Source: Streptomyces humicola
Lineage (GTDB): Bacteria > Actinomycetota > Actinomycetes > Streptomycetales > Streptomycetaceae
Reading direction: 5' to 3'
Length of the DNA stretch: 64,000 bases
Assembly: GCF_024436035.1 (NCBI RefSeq)
Contig: NZ_JANFNG010000012.1
Span: 62,001 to 126,000 of the forward strand
Within the stretch, counting starts at the first letter, position 1, and the number at the start of each line of letters is the position of its first letter. Below, piece after piece: positions 9,910 to 18,923 of the stretch. Under the pieces are notes generated by a model. The model worked only from the letters and a program-made list of their open reading frames with translations, did no database searches and was not told the DNA's origin. The translations under genes and the position numbers were made by a program.

Positions 9910-10503
9910 ATGAGCATGGTGCAGAGCTCAACCAGCCGTAAGGGGGCGGCGGTCGGCACGCTCGCGTTCTGCCTGGCCCTGGCGCTCACCGGCTGCGGTG
10001 GCGGCGGCAGTTCCCACGCGAAGCCCACGGCGTCCCCGACGAAGAACGCGTCCGGAGGAGCCCAGTCCACCGGCGGTCAGCCCGCGGCGGCACCGAGCCC
10101 CTCCCAGACGCTCGCGCAGCTGAAGGGCGAGGACGGCATGGAGGTCGACATCACCTCGGCCATCCGGGACGCGGGCGGCTTCGTCACCGTGCAGGGCACC
10201 ATCACCAACAACGGAACCAGCCCCTTCAACGCCACCTCGTGGACGGGCCAGGAGATGGCCGTCCAGTCGTCGGGACCGTCCGTCGCCGGCGCCGTCCTCG
10301 TCGACGAGACCGGCAAGAAGCGCTACTACGTGCTCCGCGACACCGAGGGCAAGTGCTTGTGCACGATGGGCCTGGTCGGGATCGAGCCCAAGCAGTCCGT
10401 CCCGTTCTTCGCCCAGTTCCCCGCGCCGCCGCAGTCCACCACGCAGGTCGACTTCGAGCTGCCCACCATGCCGCCGGCCACCATCCAGATCTCCCAGGGA
10501 TGA
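9910..10503 (+). CDS. Lipoprotein of the Tad locus
   Basis: A 197-residue lipoprotein with a hydrophobic leader ending in the lipobox LTGC (Cys29), a Gly/Ser/Pro/Thr-rich spacer at about 30-70, and a beta-rich C-terminal domain with no family I recognise (FVTVQGTITNNGTSPFN suggests an immunoglobulin-like or DUF4352-like fold). A CLC pair occurs at KCLCTMGL. The ATG follows GGACCGGGGAC, 11 bases after the TadG-like gene. It shares an ATGA overlap with the OmpA-like gene, so the two proteins may act together at the cell surface. Confidence 0.82.
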   Translation: MSMVQSSTSRKGAAVGTLAFCLALALTGCGGGGSSHAKPTASPTKNASGGAQSTGGQPAAAPSPSQTLAQLKGEDGMEVDITSAIRDAGGFVTVQGTITNNGTSPFNATSWTGQEMAVQSSGPSVAGAVLVDETGKKRYYVLRDTEGKCLCTMGLVGIEPKQSVPFFAQFPAPPQSTTQVDFELPTMPPATIQISQG

Positions 10504-11138
10504 GAACCGCGATGCCTCACACCCCCCTGCGCACCGCCGCCGTCGCCGCATCGGCCGTGCTCGCCCTCGCCCTCGCCACCGACGCCCGTGCCGACGGCAG
10601 CTCCTCCCCCTCGCCCCTGCCGTCCGCGACGCCCTCCGCGCCCACCCCGATCGACACCTCGTCCCCCGCGCTCAAGCTCCCGCAGGGCGACACCCTCGCG
10701 CCGCCCAAGGTCCTCGACATCACCACGGTCGTGTCGGACTCCGACAACGCAGAGACCGAGTCGCAGTCCAACACCGAGATCACCTACGCGCTCGAAGCGG
10801 ACGTCCTCTTCTCCAAGGACAGCTACCAGCTCAACCCCGCCGCCCTCGACCGCATCAACGCCATCGCCACGGACATCAACAACCGCCATGTGACCGGCGC
10901 CATCCGCGTCTTCGGCTTCACCGACAACCTCGGCACGGTCGAGCACGGCCAGGTGCTCGCCAAGGAGCGGGCCAACGCCGTCTATCAGGCGCTCGCCCCG
11001 CAGATCACCGGTGGCAACACCTTCGACGTGCGCGGGTACGGCAACCAGTACTACGTCGCGGACAACTCGACGGAGGCGGGCCGTGCCCAGAACCGCCGCG
11101 TCGAGATCTCCTTCACCCCGCCGTCGACGTCTCCGTGA
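10500..11138 (+). CDS. Secreted OmpA/MotB-domain peptidoglycan-binding protein
   Basis: A 212-residue secreted protein. It starts at the ATG overlapping the lipoprotein stop. The signal peptide ends near DARA|DG (residue 31), followed by a Ser/Pro spacer and an OmpA_C domain at about 105-210 (ADVLFSKDSYQLNPAAL, VFGFTDNLG, ERANAVYQAL, GRAQNRRVEISF). OmpA_C domains bind diaminopimelate in peptidoglycan, so this protein may anchor the pilus to the wall of this monoderm; that is inference from its place at the end of the pilus operon. Its last 26 bases overlap the convergent DUF192 gene. Confidence 0.88.
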   Translation: MRTAMPHTPLRTAAVAASAVLALALATDARADGSSSPSPLPSATPSAPTPIDTSSPALKLPQGDTLAPPKVLDITTVVSDSDNAETESQSNTEITYALEADVLFSKDSYQLNPAALDRINAIATDINNRHVTGAIRVFGFTDNLGTVEHGQVLAKERANAVYQALAPQITGGNTFDVRGYGNQYYVADNSTEAGRAQNRRVEISFTPPSTSP

Positions 11139-11496
11139 TCCTCGTGACCTCCACCGTCACGGTCACACCGGGCCGCAACCCCCACCCCCGCATGGCGCCG
11201 GCCTGCGCCTCCAGGACGTGACGGGCGCGCAGCCGGGGACGGCCGAGCCGGCCCGGGCGCATCGTCCGCACCGCCAGCACACGCATCCGGCGGTCGAGGT
11301 ACGCGACGTCGATCGCGAAGCGCATACCGAAGGTATGGACGCCGCCGGCGGGCGTGAGCAGGATCATGCCGTCGATTCCGTCCCGGCCCAGCAGGCCGTG
11401 GGTGCGCGCCCGGTGCGACGCCGCGATCTCCAGCTCCACCGCACGCTGACCCATCCTGAGTACGCCGCTGCCGTCCCGCAGCCGCCGTCGCGCCAC
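11113..11496 (-). CDS. DUF192-family protein
   Basis: A 127-residue DUF192 protein. The core pattern includes SHRARTHGLLGRDGIDGMIL, VHTFGMRFAIDVAYLD and LEAQAGAMRGWGLRPG, which are typical. The function of the family is unknown; members often sit beside secretion or pilus genes. The GTG start at 11496 is chosen for the GGGGAGG seven bases upstream; a longer frame to 11556 would run through the dre operator. It converges on and slightly overlaps the OmpA-like gene. A dre site lies 24-39 bases before the start, suggesting DasR control. Confidence 0.82.
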   Translation of the reverse strand: MARRRLRDGSGVLRMGQRAVELEIAASHRARTHGLLGRDGIDGMILLTPAGGVHTFGMRFAIDVAYLDRRMRVLAVRTMRPGRLGRPRLRARHVLEAQAGAMRGWGLRPGVTVTVEVTRITETSTAG

Positions 11497-11519
11497 TGTC
11501 AACCCTCCCCGAAGCCCCC

Positions 11520-11535
11520 GCTGGTCCAGACCAAT
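11520..11535. promoter_or_regulatory. DasR-responsive element (dre), second copy
   Basis: The 16-mer GCTGGTCCAGACCAAT shares TGGTCCAGACCAAT with the first copy at 242-257 and matches the dre pattern. It lies just upstream of the DUF192 start and would sit over that promoter. Together the two copies bracket the Tad locus. Confidence 0.75.
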
Positions 11536-11576
11536 GCCAGGCCATTGGCGCGGCAACGCGCCCGGCCGTGTCAGAT

Positions 11577-11589
11577 GGTCTCCGAGACC
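11577..11589. promoter_or_regulatory. Palindrome GGTCTC-C-GAGACC before a possible short transcript
   Basis: A perfect 13-base palindrome, GGTCTCCGAGACC, 14 bases upstream of a -10-like TACAGT (11603-11608). It resembles the half sites of dre but with a three-base spacer, so it is not counted as one. It could be the operator of the short transcript ending at the hairpin at 11624-11657. Confidence 0.4.
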
Positions 11590-11623
11590 CCGTGCCGCGC
11601 GCTACAGTAAAAGTCCCCCCCTC

Positions 11624-11657
11624 GGGCCGATCCGCATCCCACCCCGCGGATCGGCCC
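11624..11657 (+). terminator. Strong hairpin with T-rich tail
   Basis: A 12-base-pair perfect stem (GGGCCGATCCGC with its complement) and ten-base loop, followed by TCTCCTCTTTTTCTCCCCCTTTTCTCC on the plus strand. It looks like a good intrinsic terminator, yet no plus-strand gene ends before it; the nearest genes upstream are leftward. It may end a short RNA starting near 11615, or serve the leader of the lipoprotein gene. Confidence 0.55.
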
Positions 11658-11826
11658 GTCTCCTCTTTTTCTCCCCCTTTTCTCCTCTTTTCGCCGCTTT
11701 CTCTTCCACGCGTCACCCTCGTGACACCTCGCATCCTGATCGAATTCACGTGCGCGTGAAGCTGGGGTAATCCTGGTAACGGAATGTGATCGAAAGCGCG
11801 GTCCGCTCAGAGGTTCGGATCGCCGC

Positions 11827-11873
11827 GCGGGTAACGCGGGTAACGTAGGGCTTCGGCCAGTGCATGACGTCAT
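11827..11873. repeat. Tandem GCGGGTAAC repeat and ATGACGTCAT palindrome
   Basis: Two head-to-tail copies of GCGGGTAAC (11827-11844) are followed by a perfect ten-base palindrome ATGACGTCAT (11864-11873), within 70 bases of the lipoprotein start. Their place fits promoter or operator elements for the lipoprotein-prepilin peptidase pair. No regulator is identified. Confidence 0.4.
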
Positions 11874-11895
11874 TGCCGCGTCCGGGATTGCCTGA

Positions 11896-12453
11896 GTGAG
11901 GGTGAGAGTGAGTAGCTCGATCGGCACAACGAAGCGGTGTGCGACGGCGGTTGGCGCCGTCATGCTGCTGGGTGCGGCAAGTGCGGGATGCGCTGTGGGC
12001 AAGGGCGCACCGGACGGCTGGACGTACTTCAATGCCCATGGCATCGCCTTCGCCGTCCCCAAGGACTGGCGCAGGACCGCCACGGCCGATCTGCCGCCGG
12101 GGGTGCTGGCCGCGGCCCACCTCGACGAGCACGGCACCCAGATCGCCGACGTCGAGGTGCTGACGCGCAAGCCGCCGACGCCCAAGGGGTACAAGCTCAC
12201 GGCCAAGCCGAGCACGCCGTTCAAGATGGGCGGCCACCTCTCGACAGAGGTGAACTACGCATTCCTCTCCAAAACGGACGGATTGCCGCGTCGCGTGACC
12301 GAGGTCACCACCAAGACGGCGAGCGGCCGGCCCGTCGTCGTGCTGATCACCGCCTCCGGCAAGGGCGCGGGCAGCTGGGTGGACACGATGTACCGCATCG
12401 CCAACAGCATCCAGATCGGCACCATCGGCAAGGGGAACCTCGTCAAGACGTGA
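11896..12453 (+). CDS. Putative lipoprotein
   Basis: A 185-residue protein with a hydrophobic leader and a Cys at residue 32 in an imperfect lipobox (ASAGC). The mature part has a PsbP/LpqN-like beginning (WTYFNAHGIAFAVPKDWRR) seen in actinobacterial lipoproteins of unknown role. Three GTG codons (11896, 11902, 11908) compete as start; the last is best spaced from GAGGG. The stop overlaps the prepilin peptidase start (GTGA), which suggests a joint role at the membrane. Confidence 0.78.
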   Translation: MRVRVSSSIGTTKRCATAVGAVMLLGAASAGCAVGKGAPDGWTYFNAHGIAFAVPKDWRRTATADLPPGVLAAAHLDEHGTQIADVEVLTRKPPTPKGYKLTAKPSTPFKMGGHLSTEVNYAFLSKTDGLPRRVTEVTTKTASGRPVVVLITASGKGAGSWVDTMYRIANSIQIGTIGKGNLVKT

Positions 12454-13115
12454 CCCGAGACGTGATCCAGGACGTGATCGTCGCCGCGGCGGCGGCGTGG
12501 GGGGCCGGCACCGGGATCGCGCTCCCGCGACTGGCACGCCGGTTCACCGGGGCGACCGCCACCGGCCGCCGCCTGCCGCAGGGGGCGGGGGCGGCAGGGT
12601 CGGCCGTCCTGAGCGCCCTCGTCTGCGTCGCGCTCGCCCTGACCAACGGGGCCAGGCCCGAGCTGGCGGCCTGGCTGCTGCTCGTCCCGCCCGCGATGCT
12701 GCTCACCCGGATCGACCTCGCCGTGCGGCGACTGCCCGACGTCCTCACCCTGCCCCTCGGCACCGGCACCGCGGCCGCGCTGGGGGTGGTGGCGCTGGTA
12801 CCCGGGCACGAGGGGTCATGGACGCGTGCGCTGCTCGGCGGGGTGGTGCTCGGGGCCGCGTACTTCGTCCTGCTGCTGATCAATCCGTCCGGTCTGGGGT
12901 TCGGTGACGTCAAGCTGGCGCCCACCCTCGGTCTCGCCCTGGGCTGGTACGGCTGGCCCGTGCTCTTCGCCGGGACGTTCGCCGGATTCCTGCTCGGTGC
13001 GATCACGGGGCTGATCCTGCTGGCGGCCGGACGGGCGAACCGGAAGACACCGATCCCGTTCGGCCCGTTCATGCTGCTCGGAGCGCTGGGCGGGGTGCTG
13101 CTCGGCTCCGGGTGA
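12450..13115 (+). CDS. A24-family prepilin peptidase
   Basis: A 221-residue integral membrane aspartyl protease that would cleave the Flp and TadE leaders. The first catalytic Asp lies in the TRIDLAVRRLPD segment (D89), the second in GFGDVK (D153); multiple helices surround them. It lacks the N-terminal methylase/zinc domain of PilD-type enzymes, as is usual for Tad systems. The GTG start overlaps the lipoprotein stop. It is separate from the tad operon by the leftward DUF192 gene but is clearly functionally linked. Confidence 0.9.
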   Translation: MTRDVIQDVIVAAAAAWGAGTGIALPRLARRFTGATATGRRLPQGAGAAGSAVLSALVCVALALTNGARPELAAWLLLVPPAMLLTRIDLAVRRLPDVLTLPLGTGTAAALGVVALVPGHEGSWTRALLGGVVLGAAYFVLLLINPSGLGFGDVKLAPTLGLALGWYGWPVLFAGTFAGFLLGAITGLILLAAGRANRKTPIPFGPFMLLGALGGVLLGSG

Positions 13116-13254
13116 GCCCGCGCCTGAGCGGCCGTCCGGGCAGCCCTGCGAGCAGCTCCCGGGCAGCCCGGAGCGATCACACCCCGGTCGTTGCCGGTCG
13201 GGGAGCCGCAGTATGGTGGCGGCGGGGTGCCGACAGTTCGAGGGGCTGGACACG

Positions 13255-14019
13255 ATGAAGAATCTGCGCGATCTGGTCTACGGGCTCTACGAACGCCGCA
13301 TCGAGGCCCACCTGGACCGTGCACAGGCGCCCAAGCACATCGGCGTCATCCTGGACGGCAACCGGCGCTGGGCGCGCGCCGCCGGAGGCACCGCAGAACA
13401 GGGCCACCAGGCCGGCGCGAACAAGATCGCCGATCTTCTCGGCTGGTGCCAGGAGACGGGTGTCGAGGTCGTCACTCTCTGGCTGCTCTCCACCGACAAC
13501 CTCGGCCGTCCGGCCGAAGAGCTCGACCCGCTGCTCGGCATCATCGAGAGCGCCGTCACCGGCCTGGCCGAGGACGGCCGCTGGCGCGTCCACCACGTGG
13601 GCACGCTGGATCTGCTGCCCTCGCACACCCAGCGGGTGCTGAAGGAGGCCGAGCAGGCCACCGACGCGGTGGACGGCATGCTCGTCAATGTCGCCGTGGG
13701 CTACGGCGGCCGCCAGGAGATCGCCGACGCCGTCCGCTCGCTGCTGCTGGAGCAGGCGAGCCGCGGCACCTCCATCGAGGACCTCGCCGAGATCCTCGAC
13801 ATCGACCACATCGCGGAGCACCTGTACACGCGCGGTCAGCCCGACCCGGACCTGCTCATCCGCACCTCGGGCGAGCAGCGCCTCTCCGGCTTCATGCTCT
13901 GGCAGAGCGCGCACTCGGAGTACTACTTCTGCGAGGTCTTCTGGCCCGCGTTCCGCAAGGTCGACTTCCTGCGCGCGCTCCGCGACTACGCCGCACGCCA
14001 CCGCCGCTACGGCAATTAG
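13255..14019 (+). CDS. uppS: cis-Prenyl (isoprenyl) transferase, UppS family
   Basis: A 254-residue polyprenyl diphosphate synthase. The catalytic motif [14 protein letters not shown] is at residues 28-41 (D34), followed by TLWLLSTDN, and the C-terminal substrate pattern [25 protein letters not shown] is intact. The ATG at 13255 follows GAGGGG; an upstream ATG at 13213 is less likely. Streptomycetes have two such proteins. This one, near a PIN-PhoH gene, resembles the paralogue whose product length (short Z-farnesyl or long undecaprenyl chain) I cannot tell from sequence. It makes lipid carriers for wall synthesis. Confidence 0.9.
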   Translation: MKNLRDLVYGLYERRIEAHLDRAQAPKHIGVILDGNRRWARAAGGTAEQGHQAGANKIADLLGWCQETGVEVVTLWLLSTDNLGRPAEELDPLLGIIESAVTGLAEDGRWRVHHVGTLDLLPSHTQRVLKEAEQATDAVDGMLVNVAVGYGGRQEIADAVRSLLLEQASRGTSIEDLAEILDIDHIAEHLYTRGQPDPDLLIRTSGEQRLSGFMLWQSAHSEYYFCEVFWPAFRKVDFLRALRDYAARHRRYGN

Positions 14020-14335
14020 GCCTGTCCGGGGCCCGCCCGGCCGAGGCGATTTTGGCCACAGGGGGCATGCCCCCACACCCCCAAGGGAATACCCCCCTCA
14101 GGCCGACACCCGAGCCACGGGCGTCGGAGAGAAGCGGGTGGCAGGGTGCCGCCCGCCCGGGAGGCCCATTGCACACGGACGTGCTGTCACCCGATGGCAT
14201 CGACCGCGTCTCGACGCAGGGCCGCGGCCAGGCCCTGCAGCCCGGCCCCGGCCCAGTACTTGGCGACGCACGCGCTGTGACACCAGCGTCCGGTGCCGTC
14301 GCACCCCGATCTCTCCCGAGGGGGTTCGTCCACCC
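14020..14335. other. Intergenic region between uppS and the PhoH gene
   Basis: No coding potential is recognised. A perfect GGGGGCATGCCCCC palindrome is at 14061-14074, followed by C-rich sequence; it may be a weak terminator for uppS. GAGGGGG near 14320 is the ribosome site of the PhoH gene. Confidence 0.6.
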
Positions 14336-15655
14336 GTGGTGACCAGCAAGAACCGCCGGGAGCACGACCGGCGCACCTATGTCCTTGACACCAGCGTGCT
14401 GCTGGCCGACCCCAACGCCCTCACCCGTTTCGACGAGCACGAAGTGGTGCTCCCGGTGGTCGTGGTGACGGAACTGGAGGCCAAGCGCCACCACCCGGAG
14501 CTCGGCTACTTCGCCCGCCAGGCGCTGCGGCTGCTCGACGAGTACCGGATCAGGCACGGGCGTCTTGATGCGCCCATCCCGATCGGCGAGATCGGTGGAA
14601 CGCTGCGGGTCGAGCTCAACCACTCGGATCCCGCCGTGCTTCCGGCGGGCTTCCGGCTGGGGGACAACGACTCCCGCATCCTTGCCGTCGCCCGCAACCT
14701 GCAGGCCGAGGGCTACGACGTCACCGTCGTCTCCAAGGACCTGCCGCTGCGCATCAAGGCGTCGTCCGTCGGTCTGCTCGCCGAGGAGTACCGGGCCGAA
14801 CTGGCCATCACCTCGGGCTGGACGGGGATGGCGGAGCTCCAGATCGCGGGCGACGACATCGACGCCCTGTACGCCGACGAGCCGATCGCCCTGCCCATAG
14901 CGGACGAACTTCCCGTACACACCGGTCTGGTGCTGCAGTCCGAGCGCGGCAAGGCACTCGGACGGGTGACGGAGGACGGCAAGGTGCGCCTGGTGCGCGG
15001 CGACCGCGAGGCGTTCGGCATCCACGGCCGCAGCGCAGAGCAGCGCATCGCCCTCGACCTGCTCCTCGACCCGGAGGTCGGGATCGTCTCGCTCGGCGGC
15101 CGGGCCGGCACCGGAAAGTCGGCGCTCGCGCTGTGCGCCGGGCTCGAAGCCGTCCTCGAACGGCGTCAGCACCGCAAGGTGATGGTCTTCCGGCCGCTGT
15201 ACGCGGTGGGCGGGCAGGAGCTGGGCTATCTGCCGGGCAACGAGGCCGAGAAGATGAGTCCTTGGTCGCAGGCCGTCTTCGACACCCTCTCGGCCGTGAC
15301 CTCGGCAGAGGTGATCGAGGAGGTCGTCGAGCGGGGGATGCTCGAAGTGCTCCCGCTGACGCACATCCGGGGGCGGTCGCTGCACGACGCGTTCGTGATC
15401 GTCGACGAGGCCCAATCCCTCGAACGGAACGTGCTGTTGACCGTCCTCTCCCGGGTCGGGGCCGGATCGCGTGTGGTTCTCACCCACGATGTCGCTCAGC
15501 GTGACAACCTGCGGGTGGGGCGGTACGACGGCGTGGTCGCCGTCGTCGAGAAGCTCAAGGGCCACCCGCTGTTCGCCCATGTGACGCTCACCCGTTCGGA
15601 AAGGTCACCCATTGCGGCGCTGGTTACGGAAATGCTGGAGGATGTCCAGCCGTAG
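14336..15655 (+). CDS. PIN domain-PhoH ATPase protein
   Basis: A 439-residue cytoplasmic protein combining an N-terminal PIN nuclease-like domain ([13 protein letters not shown], residues about 13-140, with [11 protein letters not shown] and KDLPLRIKA) and a C-terminal PhoH P-loop ATPase (Walker [19 protein letters not shown] Walker [14 protein letters not shown]). PIN-PhoH proteins act as RNA helicase/RNases in mycobacteria, where they belong to VapBC-like phoAT-phoH2 loci. No antitoxin-like gene is visible here. The GTG at 14336 is chosen by the GAGGGGG upstream. Confidence 0.92.
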   Translation: MVTSKNRREHDRRTYVLDTSVLLADPNALTRFDEHEVVLPVVVVTELEAKRHHPELGYFARQALRLLDEYRIRHGRLDAPIPIGEIGGTLRVELNHSDPAVLPAGFRLGDNDSRILAVARNLQAEGYDVTVVSKDLPLRIKASSVGLLAEEYRAELAITSGWTGMAELQIAGDDIDALYADEPIALPIADELPVHTGLVLQSERGKALGRVTEDGKVRLVRGDREAFGIHGRSAEQRIALDLLLDPEVGIVSLGGRAGTGKSALALCAGLEAVLERRQHRKVMVFRPLYAVGGQELGYLPGNEAEKMSPWSQAVFDTLSAVTSAEVIEEVVERGMLEVLPLTHIRGRSLHDAFVIVDEAQSLERNVLLTVLSRVGAGSRVVLTHDVAQRDNLRVGRYDGVVAVVEKLKGHPLFAHVTLTRSERSPIAALVTEMLEDVQP

Positions 15656-15706
15656 CCCACTGTGCGTCAACTGCACCTGATGCAGCCCGGTTAGGGCATT
15701 TTGGAG

Positions 15707-15735
15707 GCTGCTGCGTCCGCGAAGGGCGCAGCAGC
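15707..15735 (+). terminator. Hairpin after the PIN-PhoH gene
   Basis: A nine-base-pair perfect stem (GCTGCTGCG with CGCAGCAGC) and an 11-base loop, 52 bases after the PhoH stop, followed by TTACT. It is a plausible terminator without a long U tract, as is common in streptomycetes. Confidence 0.6.
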
Positions 15736-16091
15736 TTACTCGTGCCGGAGCGCGACACGCGCGCATTTCCCGAAAACAGGCGGCTCAAACAGCGTGTGAG
15801 CTTTACCACCCACAGGAGAATTGCGTTCAGGCGGCGGCCTCGGGCAGGGTGTGAGGCTGTCAGGCCCCGCTCACGACACACCAGCACCCCCAGCGGTGTT
15901 GAACAACAGAACTGAACAGCGTCGCCGTTGTGAGCCGCCCAGCACCACGCGGGCCCCGCGAGGGGATCGCACCGGGCCAGTGCCTCCAGTGACCAGCCGG
16001 ATGAACGCAGGTCCGGTCCAAGGGAGGCCCGAGTCAGGGGCACGATTGCGTCCGCGCGGTCACCACGCGGACGGTGCTGGAAGGAAACCGT
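15736..16091. other. Long leader region of the secreted SLT gene
   Basis: 356 bases without a gene. Leaders of streptomycete wall-hydrolase genes often contain a c-di-AMP (ydaO) riboswitch. I looked for its conserved blocks and did not find the CAGCTAAC segment, so none is called. Several G/C-rich inverted segments exist (around 15943-15985), and GGAAGGAAACC immediately precedes the start at 16092. Confidence 0.5.
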
Positions 16092-16769
16092 GTGAGCCGG
16101 ATCTCCGTCCGGGGAATCGCCGTCGCGTCAGCCACTGCGGTCACGACCGTGGGTGCCGTCGTAGGCGTTGCCTCAGGCAGCGAGCCGACCGCCGCCGCCT
16201 CGCAGCCTGTCGAGGCTGCCGATGCGACTTTGCTGGACACCATAGCCACCGGGCAGCAGGCCAACGCGCAGGCCGCGTCCTTCACGGAGCAGGCCCAGAC
16301 GCAGCAGGCCGAGGCCCAGGCTGCCGCTCAGCAGGCTGCTGCGGAAGCCGCGCGCCAGAAGGCCGCGGCGGAGGCCGCCGCCAAGAAGGCCGCCCAGGAG
16401 GCGGCAGCCGCTAAGGCCGCTGCCGAGAAGAAGGCCCAGGAGGAGGAGCAGTCCCTCCAGCAGACCATCGACACTTCCGTCTCCGGCATCCAGGCGTTGG
16501 CGCAGCAGATCATAGGGGACAGCCACCAGTACCAGTGCTTCTCCTGGATCGTGAGCCGGGAGAGCGGCTGGAACTACCAGGCGACCAACCCCTCCACCGG
16601 CGCCTACGGTCTCGTCCAGGCGCTGCCCGGCGACAAGATGGCCTCCGCGGGTTCCGACTGGCGTACCAACCCGGCCACGCAGATAAAGTGGGGCCTCAGC
16701 TACATGGACAGCCGCTACGGCAGCCCCTGCGAGGCGCAGTCCTTCTGGGAGAACAACGGCTGGTACTGA
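16092..16769 (+). CDS. Secreted SLT-domain (lytic transglycosylase-like) wall hydrolase
   Basis: A 225-residue exported protein. The signal sequence covers about residues 1-35, and an Ala/Gln/Lys/Glu-rich coiled coil covers about 55-125. The C-terminal SLT-like domain has the likely catalytic Glu157 in SRESGWN, then STGAYGLVQALPG and KWGLSYMDSRYG, ending in a Cys-containing tail. It should cleave peptidoglycan glycan strands at the cell surface. GTG start at 16092 with GGAAGGAAACC before it. It is a single gene flanked by terminators on both sides. Confidence 0.88.
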   Translation: MSRISVRGIAVASATAVTTVGAVVGVASGSEPTAAASQPVEAADATLLDTIATGQQANAQAASFTEQAQTQQAEAQAAAQQAAAEAARQKAAAEAAAKKAAQEAAAAKAAAEKKAQEEEQSLQQTIDTSVSGIQALAQQIIGDSHQYQCFSWIVSRESGWNYQATNPSTGAYGLVQALPGDKMASAGSDWRTNPATQIKWGLSYMDSRYGSPCEAQSFWENNGWY

Positions 16770-16788
16770 GCGGCTGCGCCGCCGACGC

Positions 16789-16826
16789 AAAGCCCCCGAA
16801 TCCCGCAGAGCCGGGCCGGGGGCTTT
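16789..16826 (+). terminator. Intrinsic terminator of the SLT gene
   Basis: AAAGCCCCC at 16789-16797 pairs perfectly with GGGGGCTTT at 16818-16826, a classic stem ending in Ts, 20 bases after the stop. Confidence 0.85.
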
Positions 16827-16959
16827 ACGCTGGCCGCGGCCCGCCCGGCCGTACTGTCCGGCTGCCCCTTACGGGGAAGCAACCCCGCACCCCGGTAACC
16901 TCGTCCTCCTCACGGGTTCACACGTCGGTGTCCGTGCAGGCGATGGTATGGGGAAGGCA

Positions 16960-18333
16960 ATGTCGCAGAAGCAGCCAGATCGCCCCGGTTTCTCCGGGTG
17001 GCTCGCCGCGTTCGCCGGCCGCCTCGGCGAGCGCCGGGCGGAGGCCGATGCCGACCGTGCCGCATCAGCAGACCCCGCCGGCGGGGCCGACGGCGACGTC
17101 GCCGGGCACGTCCCCGGCGACGCAGGGCAGCGGCCGGTCGATCACGTACCAGCGCCCCCCGACTACGCGCCCGCGGTCGCCGCGCCGCGCGCCCCCGTCG
17201 AAGCCGTTCCCTGGGGCGTACGGGTGGCCGCCGAGGTGGGCTGGCGGCTGCTGGTGCTCGCCGCCGCGCTCTATGTGCTGATGAGGGTGATCAGCGCGGT
17301 GGAGCTCGTCGTGCTGTCGTTCGTCGCGGCGTTGCTGATCACCGCGCTGCTTCAGCCGACGGTCTCGCGCCTCAAGCGCGCTGGGGTGCCACGCGGTCTC
17401 GCCACCGCCCTCACCTTCATCGGCGGCTTCGTCGTGATGGGCCTGGTGGGCTGGTTCGTGGTCTGGCAGGTCATGGAGAACACCGACACGCTCTCCTCCC
17501 GGCTGCAGGACGGTGTGATCGAGCTGAAGAAGTCGCTGCTCAATTCACCGCTGCATGTGACCGAGGCGCAGCTCAACCAGATCACCAAGAACCTCAACAA
17601 CGCGATCGGCACCAACGCCGATCAGATCACCTCGGCCGGGCTGCAGGGCGTCACCGTCGTGATCGAGATGTTCACCGGCATGTTCCTCGCGATGTTCTCC
17701 ACCCTCTTCCTCCTCTACGACGGACGGAACGTGTGGAACTGGGTGCTCAAGCTCTTCCCGCGCGAGGCGCGTGAGGGCATCGCCGGGGCCGGGCCGCGCG
17801 CCTGGCGCACCCTCACGCTCTATGTGCGCGGCACGGTGGTGGTGGCGTTCATCGACGCCGTCTGCATCGGCGTCGGCATCTATCTCCTCGGCGTGCCGAT
17901 GGCGGTGCCATTGGCCGTCGTCATCTTCCTGGGAGCGTTCATCCCGCTGGTGGGCGCGGTCGTCACCGGCGCGCTCGCGATGATCGTGGCGCTGGTGACC
18001 AACGGGCCGTTCACCATGCTGATGGTGCTGCTGGTGGTGCTCGCCGTGCAGCAGATCGAGGGCCACGTCCTGCAGCCGTTCATCCTGGGGCGTGCGGTGC
18101 GGGTGCACCCGCTGGCGGTGGTGCTCTCGGTCACCGCGGGATCGCTGATCGGGTCGATCGGGGGTGCGGTGGTCGCGGTGCCGCTGGTCGCGGTGGCGAA
18201 CACCGTCGTCGGATATCTGCGCGCGCACGGCCGGGAGGCTGCGCTGCGCCGTTCGCACGGCCCGCACGGTACGACGGCGGTGGTGACCGCCCCCGTCCGG
18301 GCGCCGGGCGAACCGCTCACCGCAGAGGAGTAG
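16960..18333 (+). CDS. AI-2E/PerM-family permease
   Basis: A 457-residue polytopic membrane protein of the AI-2E transporter superfamily. A polar, acidic and Pro/Ala-rich N-terminal tail of about 85 residues precedes seven or eight helices (WRLLVLAAALYVLM, VVLSFVAALLITALLQP, LATALTFIGGFVVMG, and a C-terminal series with GAFIPLVGAVVTG and QQIEGHVLQPFILGRAVRVHPL). Transported substrates of actinobacterial members are unknown; family members include Na+/H+ antiporters. The ATG at 16960 is preferred over 16948 because GGGGAAGG precedes it. Confidence 0.88.
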   Translation: MSQKQPDRPGFSGWLAAFAGRLGERRAEADADRAASADPAGGADGDVAGHVPGDAGQRPVDHVPAPPDYAPAVAAPRAPVEAVPWGVRVAAEVGWRLLVLAAALYVLMRVISAVELVVLSFVAALLITALLQPTVSRLKRAGVPRGLATALTFIGGFVVMGLVGWFVVWQVMENTDTLSSRLQDGVIELKKSLLNSPLHVTEAQLNQITKNLNNAIGTNADQITSAGLQGVTVVIEMFTGMFLAMFSTLFLLYDGRNVWNWVLKLFPREAREGIAGAGPRAWRTLTLYVRGTVVVAFIDAVCIGVGIYLLGVPMAVPLAVVIFLGAFIPLVGAVVTGALAMIVALVTNGPFTMLMVLLVVLAVQQIEGHVLQPFILGRAVRVHPLAVVLSVTAGSLIGSIGGAVVAVPLVAVANTVVGYLRAHGREAALRRSHGPHGTTAVVTAPVRAPGEPLTAEE

Positions 18334-18337
18334 AGAT

Positions 18338-18375
18338 ACGGGGGTTTCGGGGGCTAATGCCCCCGAAACCCCCGT
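18338..18375. terminator. Bidirectional terminator between the permease and ahpD
   Basis: A perfect 17-base-pair stem (ACGGGGGTTTCGGGGGC with its complement) and four-base loop TAAT in the 54-base gap between convergent genes. Confidence 0.9.
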
Positions 18376-18387
18376 GCGTCCTCGCCG

Positions 18388-18923
18388 TCAGGCGAGTGTC
18401 GCTTCCGCGTCCAGCGTGGTGCCGACCGCCTGGATCACTGCAGCGATCTTGAACGCCTCCTGGATCGTCTCGCGGTCAACTCCCGCCTTGCGCAGCACCT
18501 GTTCGTGGGAGTCCAGGCACTGGCCGCAGCCGTTGATCGCGGAGACCGCCAGCGACCAGAGCTCGAAGTCGGTCTTCTCCACGCCCGGGTTGCCGATGAC
18601 GTTCATCCGCAGGCCCGCGCGGAGCGTGCCGTACTCCGGATCCGACAGCAGGTGCCGGGTGCGGTAGAAGACGTTGTTCATCGCCATGACGGCGGCCGCC
18701 GACTTCGCCGCGGTGTAGGCCTCCGGCGTCAGGTTGGCCTTGGCCTCCGGCTCCAGCTCACGCAGCACGTGCGGGCTGCGCGAGGCGATCGCGCAGGCGA
18801 GCACCGTACCCCACAGCTGCTGCTGCGACAGCGTGTCGTTGTTGCCGATCACCGAACCGAGGTTCAGCTTCAGGTCCTTGGCGTAGTCGGGAAGAGCGGA
18901 CTTCAGCTCGCCGAGCGCCACGC

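Noticed and set aside
15736-16091. c-di-AMP riboswitch before the SLT gene
   Set aside because: Expected from relatives, but the conserved GAATCCGACAGCTAAC-type block and the paired GGGGAACC loops were not found.
16948-16959. Earlier start of the AI-2E permease
   Set aside because: The ATG at 16960 has a better placed GGGGAAGG; the four extra residues are not needed.
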